NCBI GenBank assembly: GCA_009733575.1
Contig: ML769477.1
Coordinates: 124,001-188,000 of the forward strand
Length of the DNA stretch: 64,000 bases
Source: Gymnopus androsaceus JB14
Taxonomy: Eukaryota > Basidiomycota > Agaricomycetes > Agaricales > Omphalotaceae
Direction: 5' to 3'
The notes under the pieces are model-generated. The model searched no databases. It was not told the DNA's origin and saw nothing but the letters and a program-made list of their open reading frames with translations. Within the stretch, counting starts at the first letter, position 1, and each line of letters begins with the position of its first letter. Of the stretch, positions 11,295 to 22,782 are shown piece by piece. The position numbers were made by a program, and so were the translations under genes.

Positions 11295-11671
11295 CATCAG
11301 CAAAAATGGTCTGGGCCTTGGATAACCTGAGGACACCTAAGGACTACCTAGGTCTCCTAGGACACCCAGGACACCCAGGACACCTAGGTCTCCCAGGCTT
11401 TCATAAGTCCACCCCCTTATTCCTGGGCTTTTTGAAGGAGTCCTGAGGGAGCCTGAGGGAGCCTGAGGAAACCTGAGGAAGCCTAAGGAAACCTGAGGAA
11501 ACCTGAGGAAGTCTAAGGAAACCTGAGGAAGCCTGAGGAAGCCTGAGGAAGCCTAGGGAAGCCTGAGGAAGCCTAGGGAAGCCTGAGGAAGCCTAGGGAA
11601 GCCTGAGGAAGCCTAGGGAAGCCTGGGAAGCCTGAGGCAACTTGGGGTAACATAGGGATACTTCTGCTGAG
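11295..11671. repeat. Decamer array, right-arm copy
   Basis: Starts CATCAGCAAAAATGGTC, then CCTAGG-rich text, then about 20 units of GAGGAAGCCT-type decamers (11440-11640), ending near CTTCTGCTGAG. It mirrors 9459-9830. Confidence 0.75.
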
Positions 11672-12993
11672 TCATACAACCCAAAAACTAATTCTCATAC
11701 TTTATTATTCAGCTTTATCTTTTTGCTCAATTTCCACATTTATCTTACTGAAACCTTATTACCTCATTAAACTCATGGTTATTTGACTTATTTTTTGAGA
11801 CTCATTAATGTTTTACTAGCCTTAACTTATGACTCGGAACACCTCACTTAAGTATTTTTAACTCAAGTTCAATTAGACTAACATATTTATCAAGTTAACT
11901 GTTACTTTATGATGAATCTGATTTGACCCCATCAACAGACTTTTAATTGTATGCAGTCTACAGGCGCTTATTTGGGCGCTTATTTTACGCAATTATATGT
12001 AGATAAATTCCAATCATTGGGGTGTCTACTATTCTTCTAATGATAATTATACACATTATAATTAAATGTACTAGTTCATTGGGTGACCTCCCGTGGGCTC
12101 AAAAATCCTAAATTATTTTCTAAATCATCTTAAGCGAAGTTAGGCGCCCAAAGCCGACAGCGCGCATAAGGGTCGGGAAGGATTTGATGGCAAAAGGTGC
12201 GTTTCTAAACTCGAATTTAGACGAGGCCTATACCCCCCCCTTCTAGATTGCCATCACGATTCTAAACCGATTTTTGATGGGGTTTTTGTATGACGCACTC
12301 AATCACACGACTTGTCTGCTCTCATCCACAGCTTTGCTGCGCGAATTCTTTCGCTCTTCCACTCTAACCTCTACGTTTTATGGCTTTTTGGGACGATAGG
12401 AGACTCGGAAGTTATTTCTCGGAGGATTTCAGGATGGAAGTACACCTCAATAGGCAACAAGAGTGAAACAGTGCCTACCAGGGTGAGTTGCAGACCACAT
12501 TGTGTCTGGCCTTGAACTGATGCGTACCTATGCAGGGATCACGGACGAATGTGATATTTTCAAGGCATTTAAGCCGGTGGTGGGTGCCTTATAGTGGTGG
12601 CGCGTCGGGAAATCATGTTGCCTGTGGCATAATCTCTTGTTTCGCGACGCATGTGTGGAGAACTTATAGTGCACCTTACCAACTTTGGATGTTAGCCCGT
12701 AGGATCCATGTGTATCTTTGAAGGGTTAGTCTCTCTAGCCAATGAAAAGTGCGTGTTTTTTTCTTCTTTTATTATTTTTGAGCTCTAACATGCCCGATTT
12801 CGCAGTTAACCTTGCCCAGGCCAATGAATGCTGCTATGATTTACTCTTGTAGCTTTTCCCTTCGCTCTGTACCTTAGATACTTTATCAATTACAACCCGA
12901 TTCTCACTCTTCAAGCAATATAAATGTCCGCAAAAGTCTTTGAAGCTTCCAACTCACCTCTCAGTTGAAGACCAGCCACTCCTTTCACTAGCC
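11672..12993. other. Non-coding upstream region of the Myb/SANT-like gene
   Basis: Contains a GCGCTTATTTGGGCGCTTATTT direct repeat near 11965 and an AT-rich stretch. A 64-codon frame beginning at 12940 is in phase with the gene and would add 18 residues; I prefer the ATG at 12994. No other gene is supported. Confidence 0.45.
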
Positions 12994-15072
12994 ATGACTC
13001 CTTCGCAGAACTTCCCTGAAGATGATGCTATTTTTCGAGACAACCAAGGCCGTGAATGGGTGCGGGGTTCCAATAATAGCTGGGTTCCGCGCTATGCACT
13101 AACGGGCGATTTGGTTTGTGAAGCTCAATTTTGAATCGTTGGCTTAGTTAGCTAACTGAGCATCTTTTCGACAGCCCCGTCTTCCGAGCCTTGCAACTGA
13201 CTTTTCACCGCTCCCACCGCAAATTCAAACGAATCAAAATACAATGGTAAGATAACAATATTGTCCGATTCCAATCAACCAACTTCTTGTTCAGTCAACA
13301 AGGCTTCCGCCGATCAGCAATATAGGAATGACGCTACCTCCTTCCACTCCTCAGCAGGGTTTCATGCAATCGGTAAGCCTTTCATGTGGCCAGATCATTC
13401 TTTCATGAACTAACTTACTCTTTACAGGCTCGGCAACCCTTGGGAACAGCAGCATTGCATGGTTCCATTGGGATTACCTCTGCTTCCTCTGGAGCATCTG
13501 GATCCGGGTCGCATTCTGTTAATCCTGCTTCCATTGCCTTACCTGACGATGATGATGATGATTTCCCACCCCCGCACAAGATTCTTCCCAAAATTGCTCG
13601 CCCAGCATCTAAGGTTGGATCGGTTCGTCAATCGAAATCATCAAAGGGAAAGGCTAAAGCAATCGTCATTGACGATGATGATGATGAGGAGATTGGTGTG
13701 GGTCGTAAACGGAAGCGTAGCGTTCAAAAGGGACGGTCAAGCGGTGCTGCGAATTACAGCAAGGAAGACTATGGTATCTTGTTCCCTATCTTGGAGAAAC
13801 ATCTTCCTCTCGCTCAGCGTGCCTGGTCTCAATGCACGGAACTGTTCAACAAAAAGGCAGAACACCTTGGACGTCCAACTCGACTCGCAAAATCACTTGA
13901 GAATAAGTTTAAACAGGTTTGTCTAAGCTCTTGGTAACAGGTGTAGTATGATTATACTAAGTTTGTATTTCAGCTCGTCAAGACTACAAAACCGACAGGC
14001 GATGCTGAACTACCTCCACATGTAGAAGAAGCACTGCGCATTGATGAATTGATGAACGAGAAGGCTGGGACGCGAGACCTTGATGATGAGGACATTGATG
14101 ACATGGATGGAGAGGAGGAGGATGAGCTGGATTCCGACTCCGACAAGGAGAACTTGCCTTCAGTCAAAAAGAAGGTCAGTACTGATATTTTGCATCCGTT
14201 TCTTGCTAACATGATTTCTAGGCTATTGTCAAGAAAGAGCCTACTCCTAGTGGGCCTGTCGCGCGCAGACATGTGACCAGTCGCCGAACTGCAAACACAA
14301 ACAGTCGCAACTTTGTGGATACTCTCTCGGCTGCTTTGGATCCTGCTGCTCAGGCGGCAAGGAATGACGAACAGTCATTGCGTGCACTGCAGGCTACTGG
14401 TATGCTCACAATGTCGAGTCAGATCCGAGAGCTTCAGCGCACAAATGACAACCTCCGACAGCGTCTGGATGATGCTCAGCGGGATCTCATGCAGGCAGAG
14501 CGGCGCGCTGACCGTGCTGAAATGCGTGCTGATCGTGCTGAAATGATGTCTTCACTTGGTCAGACTCCTACACCCAATCCGCGCTCGTCATCCCGTCATT
14601 ACCGTCTGGCCTCTCGTGAACGTGAGCCTCAGCCTGAACGATGGGTTCGACGTGAAATTCACTATCCCGAAGGTGGTCGTTCATCTGCCTGGTACAACAT
14701 TGATGAACTTAACAGTCCAGGAGCCTACGAAGATTTTAGTCGCGAGAATCTTGAGCCGGGTTCTCGTGTTTTCTATTCCGATGTCCGAGTTTCTTCTCCT
14801 CAACCCTCAATCCGTCCTCCTCGCACACCCTCTTCTGGTACGCCATATATCCTATTGTTTTTACATCTCTTCGCTGATGTCCATACTTAATAGCCCGGCA
14901 GAATCGCAATGAAGGTGGATTTGATATCACGGTTTCGCCTATGTCTGGTGCTGGACCATCTCGTACAGGCTCAATCGCTGTTTCTGTTACTCCTCGCACC
15001 TCTCGTCACCGCTCAATTACTCCTTTCGAGGCTTCGCAGCCTGAATATTCTCTTCCCAAAGATGACAACTAA
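12994..15072 (+). CDS. Myb/SANT-like DNA-binding partner protein of a PIF/Harbinger transposon
   Basis: Six introns of about 50 bases separate seven exons (start ATG 12994, stop TAA 15070-15072); each junction has GT...AG and keeps the frame. In order the protein shows: an N-terminal GREWVRGSNNSWVPRYAL segment; a Pro/Ser-rich linker; an acidic run (DDDDDDF); basic K/R blocks that could be a nuclear signal; a trihelical Myb/SANT-like region (NYSKEDYGILFPILEKHLP ... SLENKFKQLVK); a second acidic block; a coiled coil (RELQRTNDNLRQRLDDAQRDL ... ADRAEM); and a Ser/Pro/Arg-rich tail. It converges with a Harbinger-type transposase 130 bases downstream. In known PIF/Harbinger elements a Myb/SANT-like second ORF helps the transposase reach DNA or the nucleus. 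The domain resembles mushroom DUF6818-type proteins, from memory. Whether it is expressed is unknown. Confidence 0.7.
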
Positions 15073-15201
15073 GTGTTTGCTCCGATTTCTTACTATATCT
15101 TTCATACACAATATCCATTCAATCGTGTCTCTGCTTATTAGAACAATTTGCATAGAACATATACCAATATTTAGTATATACTTTTCTAATAACATCATGC
15201 C

Positions 15202-15792
15202 TCAAGCACTACTTTCCAGATAAAACCTATGAACACGATCATTAGACCGTTGTTCCCCAAAAACTATATGCTCGAATTCCTTCCAGATACGCTCCTGCTC
15301 ATGCCCTTCCCTCCAAATACTCATGTAGACGGTCTTTATCTGATTGTGGCCAACGGTACGAGTCCGGTAATTGCACAACCGGACACAGACTTCAATCAAA
15401 TCTGCGCGGTCACTATCACGATTGATATCCAGAGGTACACGAAGTCTGGCAAAGCTGCCTTGAATCAATCGCATTCCCCATTCTGAGGTCTGACGGAATG
15501 ATGTAAGTTGGTTGTTGAATGCTAGAAGGGAATTACGCTCTTGAATGTTGGCTGGTAGTTGATCTCCCGCTTTAATACTAGTGCGGATGCGGCCCTCTAT
15601 TTGTGACAACCCGCGGGGAAAAGCAGTGTCTGCAACGAGATAGTAGCCCTCTGGAGTCTCTTCCAAAAGCTTTTTATAGATAGGGTGTGCAACTCGCGAG
15701 TCATGCCAACTCCCAGGAGCATTTAGACGACAGCCGATGATTTCACCTTTGAAAAAGACTCGGTGAGTGCTGGGCAGTTGGCATTTCCCCAT
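15202..15792 (-). pseudogene. PIF/Harbinger (DDE_Tnp_4) transposase, 5'-truncated
   Basis: 196 residues. Family landmarks: RLNAPGSWHDSRVAHPIY near residue 23, VADTAFPRG near residue 54 (the second catalytic Asp) and SEWGMRLIQGSFARLRVPL near residue 103 (the third acidic residue, Glu), then NDRVHRFYL near the C-terminus. Full proteins of this family are about 350-420 residues and have an N-terminal helix-turn-helix and the first Asp. Both are missing, and the 100 bases upstream are AT-rich and non-coding. It sits tail to tail with the Myb/SANT-like gene, the usual two-gene arrangement. The reading frame that remains is open. I call it a truncated, probably inactive copy. Confidence 0.8.
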
Positions 15793-16975
15793 GCCACAAT
15801 ACTATATCCATATCAATTATAATATTATTCTTACGGCAGTGGCATGTTCCCATGCCCACCAAATACTATATATCATAATAATTATATATTAATTACTTAG
15901 CTTTATACCATCACCTTGCGAGACATGCTGAATAAAATCCAGTAGTACTCATGTGCATGATACTAAGGCTCTGACTCCTCGGAGTCATTACAGCTCTGGA
16001 GAAGTTTGACAGCTTGATTGACAGCTGTCAGAGCTCTGGAGCTGTCTGGAGACCTTAAGCAAAAATACAGGTTTTGCTGATGTACCTTCAATTTTAATAA
16101 AAGCTATACCTGTACCCTTGAGTACCCTTCACCCCAGGTATTAATACCTGCAGGTACCTGTGGGTTTCATTACTTCCCATCAATCCCTGGCAAGGGATAC
16201 TCGCATTGTGCTTAAACATAGGTAATTGCAAAAAATTTGCAATCAGTGCTTAGAATTACTAAATATTAGTAAATACAGAGTGTCACAATTTGGCAGCACT
16301 TGCTGCCTCCTACTTTATATATAGTAGATCCCACAATGCTGACTGAAGTTAATATTGCTGGGCTTTAGACATAATGGTTTACATGGAATAGTAATGCAGA
16401 ATTGCCTTTGTTGGAAATAAGAAATGGAGTTATAATGATTGTGTAGCCGTTTGACCTTGACTGGGCCCTGAGGCAAATGGGTAAAGTACATGAGTAACTA
16501 CATACTGTATTTATACCTGTAAGAATGACTATGTCATAGTGCATATAACAGGAAAGTGGGTACTATGTGAATATCTGTGGCTACTATGCATACAGTAAAG
16601 TGGCTACTGTGAGTATATGCATGGATACTGTGAGTGTATGCACAAATATCTCCTGTGATATCATATATTCATAAGTATGTTGTAATGTGGGTTAAAATAG
16701 ATTTTCTGTAAATTTCAACAGCCTTATGCCAGCAGTGTCATTCTAGACAAAAATGATACAAGATTTAAATCAAACACACCCACATAGACTGAACTTACTA
16801 TTAGCTTTGAAACAGCACAGTACCTTGTAGAATTCAAACTCCACTAACTTGCACTCCAAAAGCTAATTTGAGGTCAGCAAGTTAACTCAGTTGATTAGTC
16901 AGCCAGTTAATTGAATAATTTGACCATTATGAAAGCATTTCTAAGGCTGTCCAGGACTGAACTGAGAGTATCATA
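15793..16975. other. Non-coding, repeat-rich stretch
   Basis: Two imperfect copies of a 60-base unit (GGCAT..TTCCCATGCC..ACTATAT) lie at 15780-15900. At 15985-16082 there is CTCTGGAG/TGACAGCTGTCA text ending GGTTTTGCTGATG, which looks like the right half of the element described at 16976. The sequence near 16820-16880 (reverse complement) resembles 5875-5905. No gene is supported. Confidence 0.5.
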
Positions 16976-17155
16976 CATCAGCAAAACCTGTATTTTTGCT
17001 GGAGAAAACCCATTCATTTGGGACATCTCTGGAGCAAGGTACCCGATTCCAGAGACCTCTAGAGGTCTCTGGAGAAAATTTACAGTTTTTTTTGACAGCT
17101 GTCAAGCTCCAGAGATCTCTGGAGACCTCCGGCGAAAATACAGGTTTTGCTGATG
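16976..17155. mobile_element. 180-base TIR element with CTCCAGAG/CTCTGGAG palindromes
   Basis: Ends CATCAGCAAAACCTGTATTT and AAATACAGGTTTTGCTGATG are perfect inverted repeats. The core is self-complementary (CCAGAGACCTCTAGAGGTC, TGACAGCTGTCA, CCAGAGATCTCTGGAG), so nearly the whole element can fold. It has no coding capacity. It shares its terminal sequence with 10604-11278 but has a different core. Confidence 0.85.
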
Positions 17156-17484
17156 AAAAAGTCTATAAGATTCATTAAAGATTGTATATACTATAAGGTT
17201 TTTCTGAGATTGAGAACAAATATATGTAGCGGAATTAATGAACTTAATAATAGTTTTTTTTAATCAATCTTAGTGAAAAGTTAATAGAATTTGAATGTAA
17301 ATAAATGGTTATTGAGCAGGTACAAAGCAATACTTGTTAAATGCCTGCTTTATCCCAGGTCAGGAATAATATTATAGAAATCAGACATTACTGTGTAATT
17401 GCTCGGGACAAAGCAAATATTCATTCTTTTTGCAACAACCAAATCATGGTCCAAGTATAAGATCAAGATGTAATGTGATAGCTG

Positions 17485-20400
17485 TTAAATCTCCTGAAAG
17501 TAGTCTTTCAATCTGTCAGCCCAATTTTCTCCAAGCTCTGCCTTGCTGAAGTCAATTTTTGTTGATCTCTGAGCCATCACCATTAGATTACGTGGGTTCC
17601 ATAAAGTTGAGCGGCAATTAGATGGGATCCACATGAGAAGATCTGATCCATGCTTGATCCAACCATTAGGATGGATGCTCCACAAAGTAGAGTCAACTCT
17701 GGTTTGTGTGTCCCACACCCGCACTGTCCGATCGTAGGATCCTGACACTGCTCTTGTGCCATCTGCAGAGATAGCCACTGCTGTTATCTTGTCTGTGTGT
17801 CCCTCCATTTCCTTCCCAATTTGCTCGCCAGTCTGTGTGTCCCACACCCGCACTGTGAAATCACTAGACCCTGATACTGCCCTTGTGCCATGTGCTGAGA
17901 TAGCTACTGCAGTTACCCCCTCAGTGTGCCCCTCCATTGCCTTCCCAATCTGTTCCCTGGTCTGTGTATCCCACACCCGCACTGTCCGATCATTTGACCC
18001 TGACACTGCTCAGTGTGCCATCTGCTGAGATAGCACGGCACTTACCTCATCAGTGTGTCCGTCCATCGCCTCTCCAATTTGCTCTCTGGTCTGTGTGTCC
18101 CACACCCGCACTGTGAAATCACTAGACCCTGATACTGCCCTTGTGCCATGTGCTGAGATAGCTACTGCAGTTACCCCCTCAGTGTGCCCCTCCATTGCCT
18201 TCCCAATCTGTTCCCTGGTCTGTGTATCCCACACCCGCACTGTCCGATCATTTGACCCTGACACTGCTCATGTGCCATCTGCTGAGACAGCCACTGTGTT
18301 TACTGTGTCAGTGTGCCCATCCATTGCCTTTCCAATTTGCACTCCAGTTTGGGTGTCCCATGCCCGCACTGTGAAATCATCGGACCCTGATACTGCTTTT
18401 TTTCCATTTTTTGAAACAGCTACAGCTGTTACCGCATAGGTGTGCCCCTCCATTTCCTTTCCGATTTGCTCTCCAGTGTATGTGTCCCACACTCGCACTG
18501 TCAGATCTTCGGACCCTGATACCACTCTTGTGCCATCTGCTGAGATAGCCACTGCACTTACTGTGCCAGTATGCCCCTCCATTGCCTTCCCAATGTGCTC
18601 TCCAGTCTGTATGTCCCATACCCGCACTGTATTATCTGAGGACCCCGAAACTGCTCTTGTGCCATCTGCTGAGACAGCCACTGTGTTTACTGTGTCAGTG
18701 TGCCCATCCATTGCCTTTCCAATTTGCACTCCAGTTTGGGTGTCCCATGCCCGCACTGTGAAATCATCGGACCCTGATACTGCTTTTTTTCCATTTTTTG
18801 AAACAGCTACAGCTGTTACCGCATAGGTGTGCCCCTCCATTTCCTTTCCGATTTGCTCTCCAGTGTATGTGTCCCACACTCGCACTGTCAGATCTTCGGA
18901 CCCTGATACCACTCTTGTGCCATCTGCTGAGATAGTCACTGCTGTTACCAAATCAGTGTGCCCCTCCATCACCTTCTCAATTTTCCCTCCAGCCTGTGTG
19001 CCCCACAACCACACTGTGTCATCATGGGACCCTGACACTGCCCTTGTGCCATCTGCTGACATGGCCACTGCTGTTATCCAGTGATTGTGCCCATGCACTT
19101 CCAAAGTTTCAGTTTGTTCTCCTGCCTGTGTGTCCCAAACCTGCATTGTCTGATCATATGACCCTGACACTGCTCTTGTACCATCTGCAGAGATAGACAC
19201 TGCTGTTACTGAGTCAGTGTGCCCCTCCATTGCCTTCCCAATTTGCTTGCTAGTCTGTGTGTCCCACACCCGCACTGTGCAATCGTGAGACCCTGATACT
19301 GCCCTTGTGCCATCTGCTGAAATAGCCACTGCTGTTAGCTGAGTCAGTGTGCCCCTTCATTGCCTCTCCAATTTGCTCTCCAGTCTGTGTGTCCCATACC
19401 TGCAATGTGCAATCTCCAGACCCCGACACTGCTCTTGTGCCATCTGCTGAAACAGCCACTGCTGCTACCCATTTAGTGTGCCCCTTTAACACTTTCAACT
19501 GTGTAAATCCTCCCCATATTCCCCATTGCTTGACTTCTGGAACTGTTTTTGGGAGTTCTTTAGACAGCTGAAATGAAAAGGGAATTGCAGAAATATATAA
19601 ATGGGGTGTGCTATAAGCAATGCACTCAAAAAATTGGCTGAACATAGCATGCATCAAGTCCAATTTTTTTCTTTCTCCAATCATTGTCTATATATGACCT
19701 TTAGAATAACTTACTAAAAATCTATTAGGAATGTACTCACTTGAGGGAGCCATTTCCTTGCCATCTCAATATTTCCCAGGATCAGCTTGGTTTTTTTCTC
19801 TAGAGTAAGTACTTCTGCCCAAAACAACCACTTTATGTGGAGAAAATCAGATAGTTCAGCTATTGTTGACCTGATGTCTCTCTTAAGGAGTTTGTTTGGA
19901 TGTCCTTCTAGTTCAACAGCATTTGATAAATAATCTGCAAGGTGTTCCCCCCAGAATCTGCAACAATACAGAAGTTCTTGAGAAATATTTTCTTCTATTC
20001 TGTTTTCAATGGTTGGACCATGCACATGATCATTGGCAAGATGTGAATTTGTCAAATGTGCCATATTAAAATGCAGTTGCTTCATGATTGAGAAATTTCT
20101 TTGCAGCATGAAATTCTGGGCATCATCCAATTCAATATGCCATTTTTTTCCTTTTGATCTATCTGACATCAAGTAATCTGGAAAAGAAGCATGGAGAAAT
20201 ACTATTCCAGTCCTTGAATCTTTGGAATTTGTCATAAGACATGCCAGCATACTAATCACAATTTGAAGTTTCTGAAGGTTTTGAGAAGGCATGAAGCACG
20301 ATAGTGCAGCATCAGTCAGTGTATCCTTTCTAGCCACCAAAATGGACATCATATATCTGAAAAGATTTTCATCTGACTGATCATGCCACTCAAGTCCAGA

Positions 20401-22670
20401 ATTCAGAAGTGCAGTCTCATAAAGTGTATATATACCAGAAGGTTGACCCTTCTGATGAAGTAGCTGTTGAAGCCGTTCCCAACTTTTGTGAGGAGGGTGA
20501 GCTATAAATTCTACTGCAGTAGAAGCCCAGATAAACAACCCATTTGCAGAAGAAGCCATGAATTCCAATGCTTTCTTCTGGTTCAAATCTTCAATTCCCA
20601 ATGGATTGACAAAAAGTGGAACCATTTTCTTCTCCAAGTACATAAACACATCTTTCTGGCTACTTTCAGTTCCATGTTCCAAAAGCATCCTATCAACTGC
20701 ATTACTATATCTCTCTGCAGCAGACATAATGTCATTTTCCTGTCGTGCAGTGACAAGGACTCTGCAGTTCTTGGGCAACCTGGAGAACATCTCAAAAACA
20801 ATCCTCAGAAGTGGTGCCCGAGCTGTCTGATCTCCATATTCATCCAATGAGTCAATAATGATGACAAAAGGAGAAGTAACATTGTCATCCCATGCTGCCT
20901 GAAGTGGTTTTAAGAGCAGCTTTTCAAACTGCATAGTGCTTGTTGCACTCAAAATGTCTGAATCATCAACTGCAGTCACATATGTGTTGATGGTGGAGTC
21001 AAAGACTGCAAGTTTGTATGCCAGTGTGCAGATAATACTGCCTGAAAATTTTTCATTCCGTTGAAAGCAAATAAAAGCACCAAGACGTTGGATGCTACGG
21101 AAATATGTCTCAATGGTGGTTGCGACTGTGCTCTTCCCACAGCCAGCAACACCATAAAGAAGCAATATCTGCTTTTCATTAGATAAGAGCCAGTCAATTA
21201 TCCTGCATTGCTCTTTCATACGAGTGCCTTCCAGACATGGTTCACGATTCGGATATCCCCGTAAATGTGGAGCAAGCCTTCTTTGAAGTTCTGCATTTTT
21301 ACTCAGTCTGACAATTAAAAGTAATAAACTATCACATACCCAGGTTATCAATCCCGCTAGACAACCGTGAGGAGACAAATGCAGTATAGAGAGTAACAGC
21401 ACCTGTCAATGAATTTTGCAATTTCTCTATAGATTCTATCAGGGTCTGCACTTTAGAATTGTTATTGATCCTTAATGTTCTCCCTGTTTCACTGCTCAAT
21501 GTGAGGCCTTGTGATATCTAACTAGTACATACCAAAAAATCCATGTCCAGTGTATTCCTTAATAAACACACAACATTCAACACTTTGCTGAAGGAGAGCT
21601 ATGATAGCTTCCTCTAAATGTTGTGTCCTTGTTTTGGTGCTCCATGCAAGCTCAGCATAGCTGATGGCATCCTTCAGTTGAATCACCAAAGTAACAACAC
21701 TATTGTCAGTCTTGCACTGGTTCTTGACCACCTGTAAGAATAGATATTGAGTAATTACACAAGAAATTCCGGACATTGTTACCTTATACAAAGATGACAC
21801 AACAGCCCAACCAATTTGTGCGAATGGGTGAATCTACAATGGGCATCAATTCAATCAAACAAACAAAGGAATCTGGCTGTGCTTGCCCTACTAGCTTCAT
21901 CAATGATTCTCACAAAGCTTTCAAGTTTTTCAAGTACATCCTTTACAGGAGAGCCTATTTCCATCAGAACTTGGCCACTGGCTTCTGCCTGATCAACAGC
22001 TGAGGAAGCTTCATCAATCTTGCGAGCATGCTGAATTCTTGCGGATTCAGTTTCTGTGATTCCCCTCAAAGCTTCTGCACCAATATCAACACTTTGTTTC
22101 ACAAGGACCACATCCAAAGTTGCGTTGATTTTAGAGCTATTTTTTTCTTTGAAGAGATTCAGTGAAACAGCTATCATAATAAGTAGAGTGTTTTATCAGT
22201 TTACAGGAAGATCTGAAGTTTGAAACCTACCCACATTGAACATTTTCACATCTTCTCAAAAGATCTTCGGCACTGATAGTCAATATTCCAACGACCTTGT
22301 CATGGTATAAAGATTTATGGACCAGTTGAATATGAATCTTAACCTCAGAAAGATTCCTGTTCGTGGCAATTGTACTGAGGAGTGCGTTTATTTGTCAGAT
22401 AATGCATTATTTTTGAATCTATATGTGTATGACTCACAATTTCAGTGTTTCATTCCACTGCGGAGACTGCTCTTTCCTGGATTCAGTTTTCATCATCTTA
22501 TCATCAACTGTAACCGTAATGAAGAGCTTTGGGATTGAAGAATGTTTCACTGATTTCCATTGAACATTCTGTGCTTGAATCACTGTGGAAGGAAACAGAG
22601 AATGAGAGCTGAGTAAGTAAGAAGCCTGGGACTGACCAGTAAGAGCTAGTTGAAGAAGGTTGATTTCCAT
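17485..22670 (-). pseudogene. C2-NACHT-WD40 NLR-like protein, disrupted
   Basis: Fungal NOD-like receptors of this build detect non-self and can trigger cell death; the family role is established, the role here is inferred. The start is ATG 22670; a short intron follows the eleventh codon, giving MEINLLQLALTVIQAQNVQ. The N-terminal C2-like domain shows KLFITVTVDD ... QSPQWNETLKL and continues after an intron (HKSLYHDKVVGILTIS). A helical linker follows (21522-22177). The NACHT domain has a P-loop LLYGVAGCGKSTVA (near 21160) and a Walker B IIIDSLDE (near 20855). Fourteen WD40 repeats of 43 residues follow, then a C-terminal tail (HPNGWIKHG...LLMWIP) ending at 17485. Lesions: a +1 base near 19338, an AGA-to-TGA stop near 18270, and a paired -1/+1 change creating a TGA near 18012. 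The domains before the WD40 array look intact, with short introns. Either this is a recent pseudogene or the repeats were misassembled. Confidence 0.85.
17705..19500 (-). repeat. WD40 repeat array, 14 units of 129 bases
   Basis: Each unit encodes a pattern like VAISADGTRAVSGSxDxTV followed by RVWDTQTGEQIGKxMEGHT. Units 5-6 and 8-9 are practically identical in DNA (blocks starting 18274 and 18661 on the plus strand, spaced 387 = 3 x 129). Units 10-11 and 12-13 repeat at a spacing of 258 = 2 x 129 (text near 17893 and 18151). This is recent unequal exchange or conversion within the array. Confidence 0.95.
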
Positions 22671-22782
22671 TTCTACTTAGAGATGATGCTGCGATTGTGC
22701 GTGCTGGTGGTTGGAGAGAAAGACAAGAAGGGTGGGAACATCTTATCGCCAGCCTCTCGTTGACCTTGACTTTTTTCGCCAC

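Larger units (their letters stand above)
11279..14176 (+). repeat. Right arm of the large inverted repeat
   Basis: Inverted match of 6950-9846. It keeps CpG dinucleotides where the left arm has TpG or CpA, so it appears the less mutated copy. The Myb/SANT-like reading frame is open here, and its gene continues past the arm boundary to 15072. Confidence 0.9.

Noticed and set aside
18053..19084. Plus-strand open frames repeating MCPSISFPICSPV-like text
   Set aside because: They are the antisense of the WD40 repeat units; repetitive DNA keeps the opposite phase open.
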